DNA of 64,000 nt, from positions 1 to 64,000 of the forward strand of contig JAIOYO010000017.1 of the NCBI GenBank assembly GCA_021741075.1, in the 5' to 3' direction. Origin of the DNA: Flavobacteriales bacterium. GTDB lineage: Bacteria > Bacteroidota > Bacteroidia > UBA10329. Positions within the stretch are counted from its first letter, which is position 1. Each line of letters begins with the position of its first letter. Shown piece after piece: positions 8,300-17,249 of the stretch. Both the position numbers and the translations under genes were made by a program. The notes beneath the pieces were generated by a model. It did not search any database. It saw only the letters and a list, made by a program, of their open reading frames with translations, and had not been told where the DNA came from.

Positions 8300-8928
8300 A
8301 AATTCAGCGTTATGGTTTAGAGCTAGAAACCATGCAAGAAGTCCATCTCGAAATGGTGCGACTCTGGCGTAATCAACATTATATACTTTCTAGAATGCAG
8401 TTTCAGAAAGTGTTGTCTAGTGAAGATCAGCTGAAATGGTTCCAAAACCTCGACCCAGAATTCAATCTCTATTGGGTTATTCGCAATGCCGATTACCCAA
8501 TCGGACTTGTTCACATAAAAAACATGAATGGGCAGACTGGTGAAGCTGGTGTATTTATTGGAGAACCAAGTTTCCTTGAGACAGCACAACCAATGTTGGC
8601 TATTTTGATGATGATGGAACTAGCATTTTATGTAGTAGGATTGAAACAACTTCGTGCCAAAATTCATCATGAAAATTTCAAGGCAATTCGATTTAATAAA
8701 GACCTTGGATATCAGCTAGAACCTAATCAAAAAGAAGGGTTTCAGTATTATTCCGTGACGTTCGAAAAGTTTGAAATTGCAACAAAGGGCTTGCGTTTAA
8801 ATGCAGCAAGAATGTTCGGGAGCAAAACAGGAATTGGCGTTCGCCCAGATTCAGTTTGGGCCAAAAGATTTACTCATCAGAATACGGAGGCAACTAATTA
8901 TCTAAAGCCATTCGCTATTAGCTACTGA
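8296..8928 (+). CDS. GNAT-family acyltransferase, sugar N-acyltransferase candidate
   Basis: 210 residues resembling RimJ/PseH-type GNAT enzymes: an N-terminal LEMVRLWRN.HYILSRM segment, then SEDQLKWFQNL, a central IGLVHIKNMNGQTGEAGVFIG strand pair and the LGYQLEP turn near the end of the domain. A C-terminal extension of about 50 residues (from about 160) is not part of the usual fold. The start is GTG 8296, overlapping the GT2 stop as GTGA; Met13 is an alternative. In glycan loci PseH-like enzymes acetylate 4-amino sugars. With a dedicated ACP and KAS III in the same operon, an ACP-linked acyl donor is possible. The donor and acceptor are inference. Confidence 0.72.
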   Translation: MKIQRYGLELETMQEVHLEMVRLWRNQHYILSRMQFQKVLSSEDQLKWFQNLDPEFNLYWVIRNADYPIGLVHIKNMNGQTGEAGVFIGEPSFLETAQPMLAILMMMELAFYVVGLKQLRAKIHHENFKAIRFNKDLGYQLEPNQKEGFQYYSVTFEKFEIATKGLRLNAARMFGSKTGIGVRPDSVWAKRFTHQNTEATNYLKPFAISY

Positions 8929-8950
8929 ATCAACGTGTTGATTCTAGTTT
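8927..8950 (+). terminator. Hairpin overlapping both convergent stop codons
   Basis: GAATCAAC (8927-8934) and GTTGATTC (8937-8944) form a perfect inverted repeat, in practice a 7-bp stem with a CGTG loop, followed by TAGTTTT on the plus strand. It spans the stop codon of the GNAT gene and the stop codon of the minus-strand gene ending at 8930. It is a plausible compact terminator for the plus-strand operon. Confidence 0.5.
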
Positions 8951-9778
8951 TAATGCAAGCCTTATAGGAAAGCACGGATGCAATCCCCAATAAATCATCC
9001 TAAGAGGAAACCATAAATTCCCGTACGGCCATTTGCGGGTGTCAAGTTTGGGCCAAATTTCGGCCATGGCCTGCCAAAACTGAAGTTGATTGTATTTGTA
9101 ATACTCCTTCGGGGCGCGACCCTTGAAAATTTCCATTCCGATGTGAAAAGTCAAATATTCATCTGTAAACACCTTTGGATTTTCGGCAAAACAGAATAGG
9201 TTTTGCGACAAAGTAATTTCTACAAATGGAACTCCTATACAAACTTCTGCAAGCGAGAATTTTGGGTATAACTCTCGTTTAAAAACAAAACAGTCAAACC
9301 CAGGATGACTCTTACCTTTTTCTGCAAGCATTTCATTCAATTGTTGTGCTGAGTTGAATTTTTCTGGAATTCGTCTTCGGTTTATCATAAATGCATCGTG
9401 TCCTTGCGCTATAAACCGGCTCACCTCATCGTAAAAGTTGGGTTGAACGCCAATGTCTACATTCGAGTAGATTAAATAATCTGCCTTGGTTTCGTGATAA
9501 AGTCGGTCAAGAATGTCTTTCAGAATTGGGAGGTGCATTTTCTTATAAAAAACCTGAAGACTAGTAACGTCTCGCTCAAGGTTAGTAGTAGGGAAAAAAT
9601 CATTAGGAACCATTTTAAGGTCATCAGCGGTTTGCGTAGAAAGTAGTGAAATCCTTGCTGAATTGGAAGAGCTTTCCCTGGCGCGCAACATCGATGCAAT
9701 TGTCACTTCCTGAGCCAACTTTAGGTCTGAAGTTTCAGCCGGTTGGAAAATATTGATAATGTGAGCCAGTGATGGCAT
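8930..9778 (-). CDS. Putative glycosyltransferase, GT-A-like, family not recognised
   Basis: 282 residues without signal peptide or membrane helix. A DxD-like element appears in YLIYSNVDIGVQPNFYDEV (about 98-117), preceded by a segment resembling the nucleotide-binding half of a GT-A fold (LPILKDILDRLYHETKADYLIYS). The C-terminus is rich in aromatic residues (KWPYGNLWFPLRMIYWGLHPCF), often seen in membrane-associated glycosyltransferases. It is the last gene of a minus-strand operon, 5 nt after the AspH-like dioxygenase and downstream of the arylsulfotransferase-like gene. I cannot name a family with certainty; structure prediction would decide. Confidence 0.55.
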   Translation of the reverse strand: MPSLAHIINIFQPAETSDLKLAQEVTIASMLRARESSSNSARISLLSTQTADDLKMVPNDFFPTTNLERDVTSLQVFYKKMHLPILKDILDRLYHETKADYLIYSNVDIGVQPNFYDEVSRFIAQGHDAFMINRRRIPEKFNSAQQLNEMLAEKGKSHPGFDCFVFKRELYPKFSLAEVCIGVPFVEITLSQNLFCFAENPKVFTDEYLTFHIGMEIFKGRAPKEYYKYNQLQFWQAMAEIWPKLDTRKWPYGNLWFPLRMIYWGLHPCFPIRLALKLESTR

Positions 9779-9783
9779 ATGGT

Positions 9784-10500
9784 CTAGTTGCGGAGCTTAC
9801 CAGCTCGTTCAAGACTTCCTTGTACGTACATTGAGCTAGATATTTTATTCGTCAACCACAATGATATACGTTCATAAATGGCAGGCATTGGCCGAATGAA
9901 ATCAACGTAAAGAATTACCCGATTTTCAGCACTTCGATTCCAAGCTTCATGATCATAGGTGTCATCAAAAATCATACTCTCACCGTTTTGCCAGTGGTAA
10001 GTCGTATCCATTAGTCGTAGCCCACATTTTTCAGGCTCAGAAATCGATAACCCAAGATGATAACGCAAATAACCTCTGAACGCACCTCTGTGGGCTTTAA
10101 CGTGACATCCAGGTTTGAGTATTGAGAAAAAAGCAGTAGTCGCGTTCGGAATTGATTTTAATAGTTCTGCAGTTTTTGGACATCGTTCCAGGTTTTCTTT
10201 AATTGGATTTCCATAAATCAATAGCGGAAAAAAATCCCAATCGCCACGATTTACAACAATACGTTGTTCTGGGGATATGTCACATATATCATGAAGAGTG
10301 TTCGGTTGATTTTGTACCGATTTAACTTCTTCTTGTAATGATTTCCAATTAGCTTCAATGGTGCGGGTCCACTCAAAATCTGAAGGGCTGAAATACGACT
10401 GATTAGGAAGAAACGCTTTCATTGGTAACTCTAGCAAACGTATAAAAGCTTTGCCAAAAATTGCCTGTACGGTATACGCAACTTTTTTTGTGTCTGTCAT
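9784..10500 (-). CDS. Aspartyl/asparaginyl beta-hydroxylase-like dioxygenase
   Basis: 238 residues of the Asp_Arg_Hydrox family (PF05118). The double-stranded beta-helix core shows His137 in VKAHRGAFRGYLRYHLGL, His184 in DDTYDHEAWNRS and Arg194 in ENRVILYVDF, matching the two Fe-binding histidines and the 2-oxoglutarate-binding Arg of the AspH group, which uses a His-only facial set. The upstream GDWDFFPLLIYGN segment also fits. Known members hydroxylate Asp or Asn in proteins, or oxidise lipids (the LpxO group hydroxylates lipid A acyl chains). It lies between a secreted arylsulfotransferase-like gene (42 nt) and a putative glycosyltransferase (5 nt), so a glycan, lipid A or surface-protein substrate is possible. 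Confidence 0.8.
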   Translation of the reverse strand: MTDTKKVAYTVQAIFGKAFIRLLELPMKAFLPNQSYFSPSDFEWTRTIEANWKSLQEEVKSVQNQPNTLHDICDISPEQRIVVNRGDWDFFPLLIYGNPIKENLERCPKTAELLKSIPNATTAFFSILKPGCHVKAHRGAFRGYLRYHLGLSISEPEKCGLRLMDTTYHWQNGESMIFDDTYDHEAWNRSAENRVILYVDFIRPMPAIYERISLWLTNKISSSMYVQGSLERAGKLRN

Positions 10501-10542
10501 AATTCCGATGAAATCACTCGAAAGTTGGAATACTAACGAATT

Positions 10543-12336
10543 TTAGTAGCAATGAATGAAAGCATGTTTGGCTCGATTTACGACTTGATTTTTCGAATTT
10601 CTGGCTTCCAGAATATAAAATCCTTCAGATTGAATTTTATTAATTGGTAAAGAATGACCGAGCATATCAAATGCCATCCATTGATATTCTTGTGGAAACT
10701 GATAATCTCCGATGCAATGTAACGTTGATACCTTCAACTTGTCATGGGAATCATTCACCAAGGTTGGAGTTTGTAAGGTTTTATCTGTGATTCTCCACAC
10801 CCCAGTGATTCCTGTTTTTATCCAAGCAGAAATTGCGTCAAGACTATCAATGTAAGTAAGAGGAAGGCTCAGTGTTGGTAAAAACGATGTGTCATTTCCA
10901 ACTTCCCAAAACTCTAGACCAGGGTGAGTGTGAGTAAAATGAATTGAGTCTGTTATTGTGTAGTCGATTGAGTTAAAGTTCAATATTCTATTGTCTTCAA
11001 TAAGGTCCATCAGTACAACTGCCATACTTCCGCTGAGTTCCATTCCAAGTATTTTTTGATTTGTCCAAGGATTCCAAATATTAAATTTTTCAAAGGTGTT
11101 TATCTCCATTGTACCTCCATTTCCATCATCAACTACTCGAACTCCATCACAATTTCCATGTGTTGTGAGAACGAATCGGCCATCTTGACTCCATTTTGAA
11201 TCTCCTTTACACAGGCTTTTTACACTTATATCGGGAGTTTGCCAAACTAATGATGCTGTATCGTTAAAAACCCTCCAAACTTGATGTCGTCCTCCAACAC
11301 TATCAATGTCACCACTGTTATTATACGTGGTTATATATGTAGTATCACCATTTTCGAATGCACTTGCTCCATGCGGAGTATTTAGCTGATTGTTGGTTAT
11401 AGTTTCCAGATAAAAAGAAGGAGATAATTGATGCGGTGGATGACCAAACATCCACACAGGCGTGAGAGTAGTTTGAACTCCATCCCAAAATAGCCGAGTA
11501 ATTGTTCCAGGGTGTCTTGCAGAAGCGAAAATGTTAACACCACTATTATCCGCTTTTACGTACGGGTTAATCACATTAATGTGTGGATGTGAGTAGCGCT
11601 TAGTCCCGTTTGGAGGTGTGTTGAGATATGTGTTAACGCCAAAATCTTCAATCCTATATCCCTGCTCCTGTGGTGTCCATCTGGCAACCTCATTTCCAGC
11701 ATCGTTGATTATATGTAATGTGGTAAATCTCACAATCATACTGTCTTCTCCAACCCAAGACTCACTTGCGTCAAATGACTCTAAATGTGTTCCAATTAGC
11801 AGAAAGTAAATTTCACCGTTCAGTTCAAACGCTTGCTTGTCGTGTGTGTCAATTCGAATAGTCGTGTTTAACGTTGCACCATTGAATAGATAAGAATGAG
11901 GGAGGTTCATGGAAACTGTAGTCGTAAAGTTCAATTCACTATTGAGCGAAGAGACACTTTCAATCCCCGTGGGCTGATTACCAGCAGCAAGTTCTTCGTT
12001 AATCTTTGCAGTAATCCATTGCTCGCTGTTGTTTATTGGACCTAAGGTGAACAGGTCATTAAATCCAGTTTCAAGTGTATCGTTTGGGTATGGATAGTTC
12101 AGAATCCTCCTAAAACCATTGCTGGGATCCACAATGCCAAAAAAATTAGTGTCAAGCCCTCCATCATAAGTCAAAACACCAAGACTGAGTGCAGGCAAAT
12201 CTGCAACTGCAGCGCTATCATAAATTGTGATATAAGGATTGATGTTTTCAATGAAATATGGCGATTGCGCTAAACTGTTTAACACAAATGTCTGGGTCAA
12301 AAGAATGATGAGGATTAGTCTTAAAGCTGAGGGCAT
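10543..12336 (-). CDS. Secreted arylsulfotransferase-like protein with degenerate T9SS C-terminus
   Basis: 597 residues with a signal peptide (MPSALRLILIILLTQTFVL, cleaved near SLAQ). The core follows the bacterial arylsulfotransferase (ASST) beta-propeller pattern: HPHINVINPY with a DNSGVNIFASARH stretch (His275), the TRLFWDGVQTTLTPVWMFG blade, and TPHGASAFENGDTTYITTYNN (His322). ASST enzymes transfer sulfate between phenolic compounds in the periplasm without PAPS. The last 70 residues (WMAFDMLGHSLPI, then GFYILEARN) look like a type A sorting domain with a non-standard FIHCY end. It is the first gene of a minus-strand operon. Catalytic competence is not certain, because the active-site histidine environment differs from enterobacterial ASST as I remember it. 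Confidence 0.7.
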   Translation of the reverse strand: MPSALRLILIILLTQTFVLNSLAQSPYFIENINPYITIYDSAAVADLPALSLGVLTYDGGLDTNFFGIVDPSNGFRRILNYPYPNDTLETGFNDLFTLGPINNSEQWITAKINEELAAGNQPTGIESVSSLNSELNFTTTVSMNLPHSYLFNGATLNTTIRIDTHDKQAFELNGEIYFLLIGTHLESFDASESWVGEDSMIVRFTTLHIINDAGNEVARWTPQEQGYRIEDFGVNTYLNTPPNGTKRYSHPHINVINPYVKADNSGVNIFASARHPGTITRLFWDGVQTTLTPVWMFGHPPHQLSPSFYLETITNNQLNTPHGASAFENGDTTYITTYNNSGDIDSVGGRHQVWRVFNDTASLVWQTPDISVKSLCKGDSKWSQDGRFVLTTHGNCDGVRVVDDGNGGTMEINTFEKFNIWNPWTNQKILGMELSGSMAVVLMDLIEDNRILNFNSIDYTITDSIHFTHTHPGLEFWEVGNDTSFLPTLSLPLTYIDSLDAISAWIKTGITGVWRITDKTLQTPTLVNDSHDKLKVSTLHCIGDYQFPQEYQWMAFDMLGHSLPINKIQSEGFYILEARNSKNQVVNRAKHAFIHCY

Positions 12337-12485
12337 TTATCCTTGGTTAATTATTGGTTTTGAAATTCTGACAAAGATGAATAAAACATTTTCTTGCCTT
12401 GTCAGGTATTTAACCTTTTAGGCCATGCTTAAACAAGTAAATGATCTCATATCAATCAGCTGTTTTTCGGTAGCAGGGCATTAAG

Positions 12486-12493
12486 TACATTTG
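12486..12493 (+). promoter_or_regulatory. Bacteroidota -7 box upstream of asnB
   Basis: TACATTTG matches the Bacteroidota sigma-A -7 consensus TAnnTTTG exactly and ends 12 nt before ATG 12506. No good TTTG at -33 is seen at the usual spacing. The position implies a very short 5' leader. Confidence 0.45.
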
Positions 12494-12505
12494 TTTAATC
12501 AATCT

Positions 12506-14470
12506 ATGTGCGGAATTGCAGGTTATATAAGCTTTCAAGAAATTCTTGATACATCTAATCTGGATACGGTAAAGAACATGGCAAGTGTGCTTGTTCATCG
12601 TGGACCAGATTCTCAAGGGATTCTTCATGATTCTCGAGTGGTGCTCGGAAATACTCGGCTTTCTATTATTGATACATCAGATAATGGTGCGTTGCCAATG
12701 GCCGCTTCCGATGATTCTGTTTGGTTATGTTACAACGGAGAGATTAGTAATTTTCGCGAGTTAAGAGAAAAATATGAGCTCGAGAAGAAGTTTGATTTTC
12801 GTTCCACTTCCGATTCTGAGGTGCTCTTGTATCTCTACAAGCAGTTGGGGATTTCATTGCTGGATGAATTGAGCGGAATGTTTGCGTTCTGTCTTTATGA
12901 TAGAACAGAGCAAATCGTTTATTTAGTACGCGATTTTTACGGAATACTCCCTCTTTTTGTCCATCAAACTTCAGATGGGCTATATTTTTCTTCTGAGATT
13001 AAGTCCTTTCTTGAAATTCCATCATTTGAGAAAAAAGTCGATCGCGAATCAATTCATCATTTCTTCTCTCTTGCTTACATTCCTGGAAGTCGCACACCTT
13101 TTGTAGGTATTCAAGAGATTCAAGGAGGCGAGCTGGTGAAAATTAAACTTGGCGAGCGACCAGAATTCAGAAACTATTACAAATTGGATTATCGGGAAGA
13201 CCATTCCATTGATGAAAAATCCGCGGTAGAAACAACCCGCGAATTACTTGTCGATTCAGTCAAAAGGAGCTTGGTAAGTGATGCTCCGTTAGGAATGACA
13301 CTAAGTGGGGGGATTGACACTAGTGCAATGCTCGGAATAGTAAAGCACCTGGGTTTAGGCAGCCAAATGCACACGTTCTCTCTTAGAATGGGCGAAAAAA
13401 GTTTTGATGAATCCCCGTATCAACGTCTTATGGCAGAGTACGCTGGATCCATTCATCATGAAATTACCGTTAATCCAGATGATGTAGTGCGACACATGTT
13501 AACTCAAATATCCCATATGGACGAGCCAAATGGAAATGGAGCATGTATTCCATCGTTTATTTTGGCCAAGGAAGCATCGAGCACTGTTAAAGTGCTATTG
13601 AGTGGAGAAGGAGGAGACGAATTGTTCAACGCTTATCCCACCATGGCTGCTTATCAATATCGGAATATTTATAGAAAATTTCCGAAGCCTATACGTGACT
13701 TGGTTCGTTATGGTGTTCACCAATTACCGGCTGACTATCGGAAGTTGAGTTTTGATTTCAAAGCTAAAAGGTTTACAACTGGAGCAGAACTTTCGGTACC
13801 GCATTCGCACCTTTTTTGGCGGCACGTATTAACGGAAGATCAGAAGAGTAAACTGCTTATTGGTGATTTTGAAAGGGTTCCGACCACCGATTATTACGAC
13901 AAAATCTACTACGAAAGTGGAATAGAAAATGAGCTAAATAGACTTAGTCTCATAGATATGCGGCATTTTTTTATTGATGACCTGATGGTAAAGAACGACA
14001 GAACGTTCTTGGCGAACTCGGTTGAGGGTAGATTCCCTTTCTTAGATCGTCCATTGGTGGATTATGTTACAAAGCTTCCGGTTAAATATCGTGCAAGATT
14101 CGGAAATCTTCGCTGGGTGGAGAAAGAGGCTATGCGACCATTCCTGCCTAATGAAATTTTGAAAAGAGATGGTTTTGGACTTGAAATGCCGCATGCGATT
14201 TGGTTTTTTGACAAACTAGGATCGTTCGCCAAAAAATATCTTAATCGTGAAATGGTTGAGAGCACTGGTTTGCTCAATTGGAAAGAAGTAGAACTGATGT
14301 GGAATTTGCACATGGCTGGAAAACAGGATTTAGGCAGACCATTGTGGTGCCTGCTCAATTATCTGATTTGGTTCGACCTTTTTATTCGTACTGGCAACTA
14401 TAAGGATTACTGGAATCACCAAGGGAAGCAAGCTACCTTTAAGCAGTCTATGGCTGTAGTAGTGGCTTAA
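12506..14470 (+). CDS. asnB: Asparagine synthase (glutamine-hydrolysing)
   Basis: 654 residues. ATG 12506 is fixed because the class II glutamine amidotransferase domain needs Cys2 right after Met (MCGIAGY); the longer TTG frame would bury it. The amidotransferase domain covers about residues 2-200 (VLVHRGPDSQG, CYNGEISN). The ATP-pyrophosphatase domain has SGGIDTS at 267-273 and GEGGDELF further on. These enzymes amidate Asp to Asn with glutamine nitrogen, but many paralogues in glycan loci amidate sugar carboxylates instead. A late N-terminal-domain motif, usually R(F/Y)G(I/V)KP, reads FYGILPLF here, with Lys replaced by Leu. The gene converges on and overlaps the GT39-like gene by 23 nt. 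Given its setting among glycosyltransferases, a sugar-modifying role is possible. Confidence 0.88.
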   Translation: MCGIAGYISFQEILDTSNLDTVKNMASVLVHRGPDSQGILHDSRVVLGNTRLSIIDTSDNGALPMAASDDSVWLCYNGEISNFRELREKYELEKKFDFRSTSDSEVLLYLYKQLGISLLDELSGMFAFCLYDRTEQIVYLVRDFYGILPLFVHQTSDGLYFSSEIKSFLEIPSFEKKVDRESIHHFFSLAYIPGSRTPFVGIQEIQGGELVKIKLGERPEFRNYYKLDYREDHSIDEKSAVETTRELLVDSVKRSLVSDAPLGMTLSGGIDTSAMLGIVKHLGLGSQMHTFSLRMGEKSFDESPYQRLMAEYAGSIHHEITVNPDDVVRHMLTQISHMDEPNGNGACIPSFILAKEASSTVKVLLSGEGGDELFNAYPTMAAYQYRNIYRKFPKPIRDLVRYGVHQLPADYRKLSFDFKAKRFTTGAELSVPHSHLFWRHVLTEDQKSKLLIGDFERVPTTDYYDKIYYESGIENELNRLSLIDMRHFFIDDLMVKNDRTFLANSVEGRFPFLDRPLVDYVTKLPVKYRARFGNLRWVEKEAMRPFLPNEILKRDGFGLEMPHAIWFFDKLGSFAKKYLNREMVESTGLLNWKEVELMWNLHMAGKQDLGRPLWCLLNYLIWFDLFIRTGNYKDYWNHQGKQATFKQSMAVVVA

Positions 14471-16433
14471 TCGATCTTTGGGAGGCTTGATGGTAAATCC
14501 TGTAGCCGTTTTGTTCAAATACCTTTTCAAAATCATATTCTAGGTATTCCTCGTATTTTTTTCTGAAACCAAAATGTCGGTCTAATGGTCTATTTTCAAA
14601 TAGAACAAGATAGTTATTATGTGAATTATTAATGATTGAATCCAATACAGGTTGATTGACTTGGTTAAACTCGCTATCATAATCTGTCACAATGAATTTA
14701 ATGGATTTTTCACAATCCAAAGCCTCATTACAAATCCGATTAATTGAATTGAATTTGATAGAAGCCTGATTGTCAAGATAATTATCGGGGTATTCGATTG
14801 CCAATGGCAAATTGGCTTCAGCAATCCAGTTGTAGCTGTGCACTCCAAAATGATGGTCTAATAAGAAATGTCCTTTCGGTATTTTTTTTACGACCTCAAT
14901 TGAATGGTAGAAGCCATTCGGAAATTTAGGTATGCCAAGCTCCGTAAACCACCAACCGAAAGTTGAAAAAAATGTAACTAACGTGCTGAGAATTATTATT
15001 GAAAATGGTGTTTTGCCTAGAATTTTGGACACGAAATTCCAACCAACCATCACAAGTGAAGGCAACAAGACACTCATGTAATATGTCACGTAGCGGTATT
15101 GAGGAAAAATGCCAAACGATATATTCTTAACAATAAATGGGGTTGCAAAAAGAACTACAAACAAAATCATCATCATAGTTTTTCTATCTCTTCTGAATAC
15201 GTAGGTAGCTGTTATTAATCCTAAAATCGAAAATGGAATCCAGCCCTCCTTGTATCCATCAACAAACACCTTTAAGGTTCGTCCTGCATGGTCAAAACAG
15301 TAGGCAACTTGAAAATCACTATACAGAATGCCACGTAAACCATGAAATCCTTGAAGAATTAAGATTGTTGAGATAAAGAAGGGGCCAATAAATGGAATGC
15401 ATAGCTTGAATAAATCTTTTACACTTATGGGGCGGAAGTAAGCCAAATAGAGAATGATGAAAGAACCAGGTAGTAGCCAGCCTTCATATCTCAGCATTGT
15501 TCCAAGAAACAACCAGATAATCAATCGAGCGAGATTTCTGGACTTACGCTTACCGTAAAAAACCTGAAGCGCTCTAAACGACTGAATTGTTGTAAACAGG
15601 AACAGCGGTTCTGTTACAACCTGAGTTGACATAATGACACTAGCGGGATATAGAAGGTAACCCAATGCGACTACTAAGGCCACCTCAATGCAACTTATTT
15701 CTCTGGCAATTCGGTAGAGAATGGCAGCCGACCAAACGCCAATTAGTGCGTGAAAAAGTCTAATGCCAGTAGTTTCTAATCCAAGCGATAGCAGCACTGA
15801 ATTCAAGTAAAAATGTAACGGAGGCCAGTCTGGATTAGGGTTTAAAATGTATAGCCAGTTTTGATCTGGCAGGTAAAAATTAAACGTAAGATGAGAAATA
15901 AGCAGTCTACAAGATGCGTCTGGATGTGCTGCATTGTCGCTTTGGAATACTAAATAGAGCCGCATCAAGACTGCCATTGCAATCGCCAGCATCAAAAACA
16001 ATCGAACCCAGATTAGCTGTTCTTCTTTGTTTAAACTTTCAATTATGCTGGTGAAAACATGTCTTGAATAATAGATAAACATGGATATGGAAATTCCATA
16101 CATCATAACAATACATGATAAAAAGTAGCTTGTCGTTCCAGCGGCCACAAGGGCAAGTAATCCAGCAAGAATCCTATATGAGTAAAACATCTCAAAAGAC
16201 GCTGTTCTTGATGCAACCCACAAAGCGAAGAGTGTTGGGATGAAACTCAATAGTGCGAAACGTATTCCTACGTTGAAACGTGGATACCATTCGCTTAAAA
16301 CTTCGGCTGACGCATCGAAAAGGAAAATCAAACTATTGTTAGGAAATAGTAGAAAGTAGCAAGCCAATAACAGAATTGTCGCAACCGTCCCTTTTTCAAT
16401 CCATTCGTTGACTTTGGTGTCTTTCAAGTTCAA
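14448..16433 (-). CDS. GT39-like polytopic membrane glycosyltransferase
   Basis: 661 residues with roughly a dozen hydrophobic segments. The first large loop contains SDNAAHPDASCRL, then NPNPDWPPLHFYLNSVLLSLG, and a later helix pair with RIAREIS. This arrangement (acidic/His loop, then WPPLHFYL) is typical of PMT_2/GT39-type GT-C enzymes, which use polyprenyl-phosphate sugars on the periplasmic face of the inner membrane. A large soluble C-terminal part (about 500-661) follows. It is 1 nt downstream of a DPM1-like GT2 gene on the same strand, which would make its donor. It overlaps the asnB 3' end by 23 nt on the opposite strand. Confidence 0.75.
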   Translation of the reverse strand: MNLKDTKVNEWIEKGTVATILLLACYFLLFPNNSLIFLFDASAEVLSEWYPRFNVGIRFALLSFIPTLFALWVASRTASFEMFYSYRILAGLLALVAAGTTSYFLSCIVMMYGISISMFIYYSRHVFTSIIESLNKEEQLIWVRLFLMLAIAMAVLMRLYLVFQSDNAAHPDASCRLLISHLTFNFYLPDQNWLYILNPNPDWPPLHFYLNSVLLSLGLETTGIRLFHALIGVWSAAILYRIAREISCIEVALVVALGYLLYPASVIMSTQVVTEPLFLFTTIQSFRALQVFYGKRKSRNLARLIIWLFLGTMLRYEGWLLPGSFIILYLAYFRPISVKDLFKLCIPFIGPFFISTILILQGFHGLRGILYSDFQVAYCFDHAGRTLKVFVDGYKEGWIPFSILGLITATYVFRRDRKTMMMILFVVLFATPFIVKNISFGIFPQYRYVTYYMSVLLPSLVMVGWNFVSKILGKTPFSIIILSTLVTFFSTFGWWFTELGIPKFPNGFYHSIEVVKKIPKGHFLLDHHFGVHSYNWIAEANLPLAIEYPDNYLDNQASIKFNSINRICNEALDCEKSIKFIVTDYDSEFNQVNQPVLDSIINNSHNNYLVLFENRPLDRHFGFRKKYEEYLEYDFEKVFEQNGYRIYHQASQRSIKPLLQP

Positions 16434-16434
16434 T

Positions 16435-17163
16435 TTAAACCTCTTTATGTATAATTTCTTTAATTGAATAGTTGAGTTTTTGAGCCAGCGTATCAGGATT
16501 CTGGTTTAACATCCACATGTGTTTAAGTATAGTAGGTGTTCTTTCAATACCATAGTTCGATTCGCCAGCAATTCGAGGATGGTGTTTAACCTTCATTTGG
16601 GCAATTTTGACACCTCGTTTTTGGGCTATGACAGAAAAGAGTCGATGATAGCCATTGAAAAACGGAAAACCGTTTAGTATTGATTTGTCAAAAACTTTAA
16701 GAGCACATCCGGAATCCAAAATTTCAATTCCTAGCAAAATCCGCATCAACGAGTTGGCAACTTTACTTGGGATAAGTTTGACTAATGAGTCTGTTCTTTG
16801 GTCCCGAATTCCTTGAACTAAATCTACATTGTTTTCAGCTAAGACCTGAAGCATTGGTATTATGTCCTCAGGACTGTTCTGGCCATCCGCGTCCAAAATC
16901 GCTATAATGTTGGAATTGGAAAGGTCCAAGCCAGCCTTGATGGCGGTGCTTTGTCCATAATTTCGGTCAAGTACAACAATTTTTTGGTTGCCTGATATTA
17001 AGCTACTTGCAATTTCTACGGTTCTATCATCTGATCCATCATTTACCAAAATCAGTTCGAAGCTGATTGATTTTAGTGACTGGTTTATAGAGTTAATTAA
17101 GGATAAAATCGATCCTTCCTCATTAAACATTGGGATTACTATAGATAAAGAAGGAGTAGTCAA
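16435..17163 (-). CDS. GT2 glycosyltransferase, dolichyl-phosphate-mannose-synthase-like
   Basis: 242 residues made only of a GT-A catalytic domain: LSIVIPMFNEEGSI, LILVNDGSDDRT, the DAD metal motif at 91-93 in ILDADGQNSPED, and LVQGIRDQRTDS. This matches the DPM1 group that makes polyprenyl-phosphate mannose or glucose. There is no C-terminal membrane anchor, unlike the GT2 at 7376. It sits 1 nt upstream of the GT39-like gene, suggesting a donor-synthase / transferase pair. It is divergent from the ABC-2 permease; both promoters would lie in the 105 nt between them. Confidence 0.85.
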   Translation of the reverse strand: MTTPSLSIVIPMFNEEGSILSLINSINQSLKSISFELILVNDGSDDRTVEIASSLISGNQKIVVLDRNYGQSTAIKAGLDLSNSNIIAILDADGQNSPEDIIPMLQVLAENNVDLVQGIRDQRTDSLVKLIPSKVANSLMRILLGIEILDSGCALKVFDKSILNGFPFFNGYHRLFSVIAQKRGVKIAQMKVKHHPRIAGESNYGIERTPTILKHMWMLNQNPDTLAQKLNYSIKEIIHKEV

Positions 17164-17188
17164 GTTGCTAATGCGTTTATCTCAAATT

Positions 17189-17196
17189 CAAAAGTA
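17189..17196 (-). promoter_or_regulatory. Bacteroidota -7 box for the GT2/GT39 minus-strand operon
   Basis: CAAAAGTA on the plus strand reads TACTTTTG on the minus strand, an exact TAnnTTTG match, 25 nt upstream of the minus-strand start at 17163. A -33 TTTG at the standard spacing is not evident. Confidence 0.4.
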
Positions 17197-17249
17197 AGGT
17201 TTAGCATCATCCTTATTCTGAATTTGGTTTCTGATCCCGTTATCTATCC

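Noticed and set aside
12491..12505. TTG 12491 as the asnB start
   Set aside because: Glutamine amidotransferase activity needs the Cys directly after the initiator Met, as given by ATG 12506.
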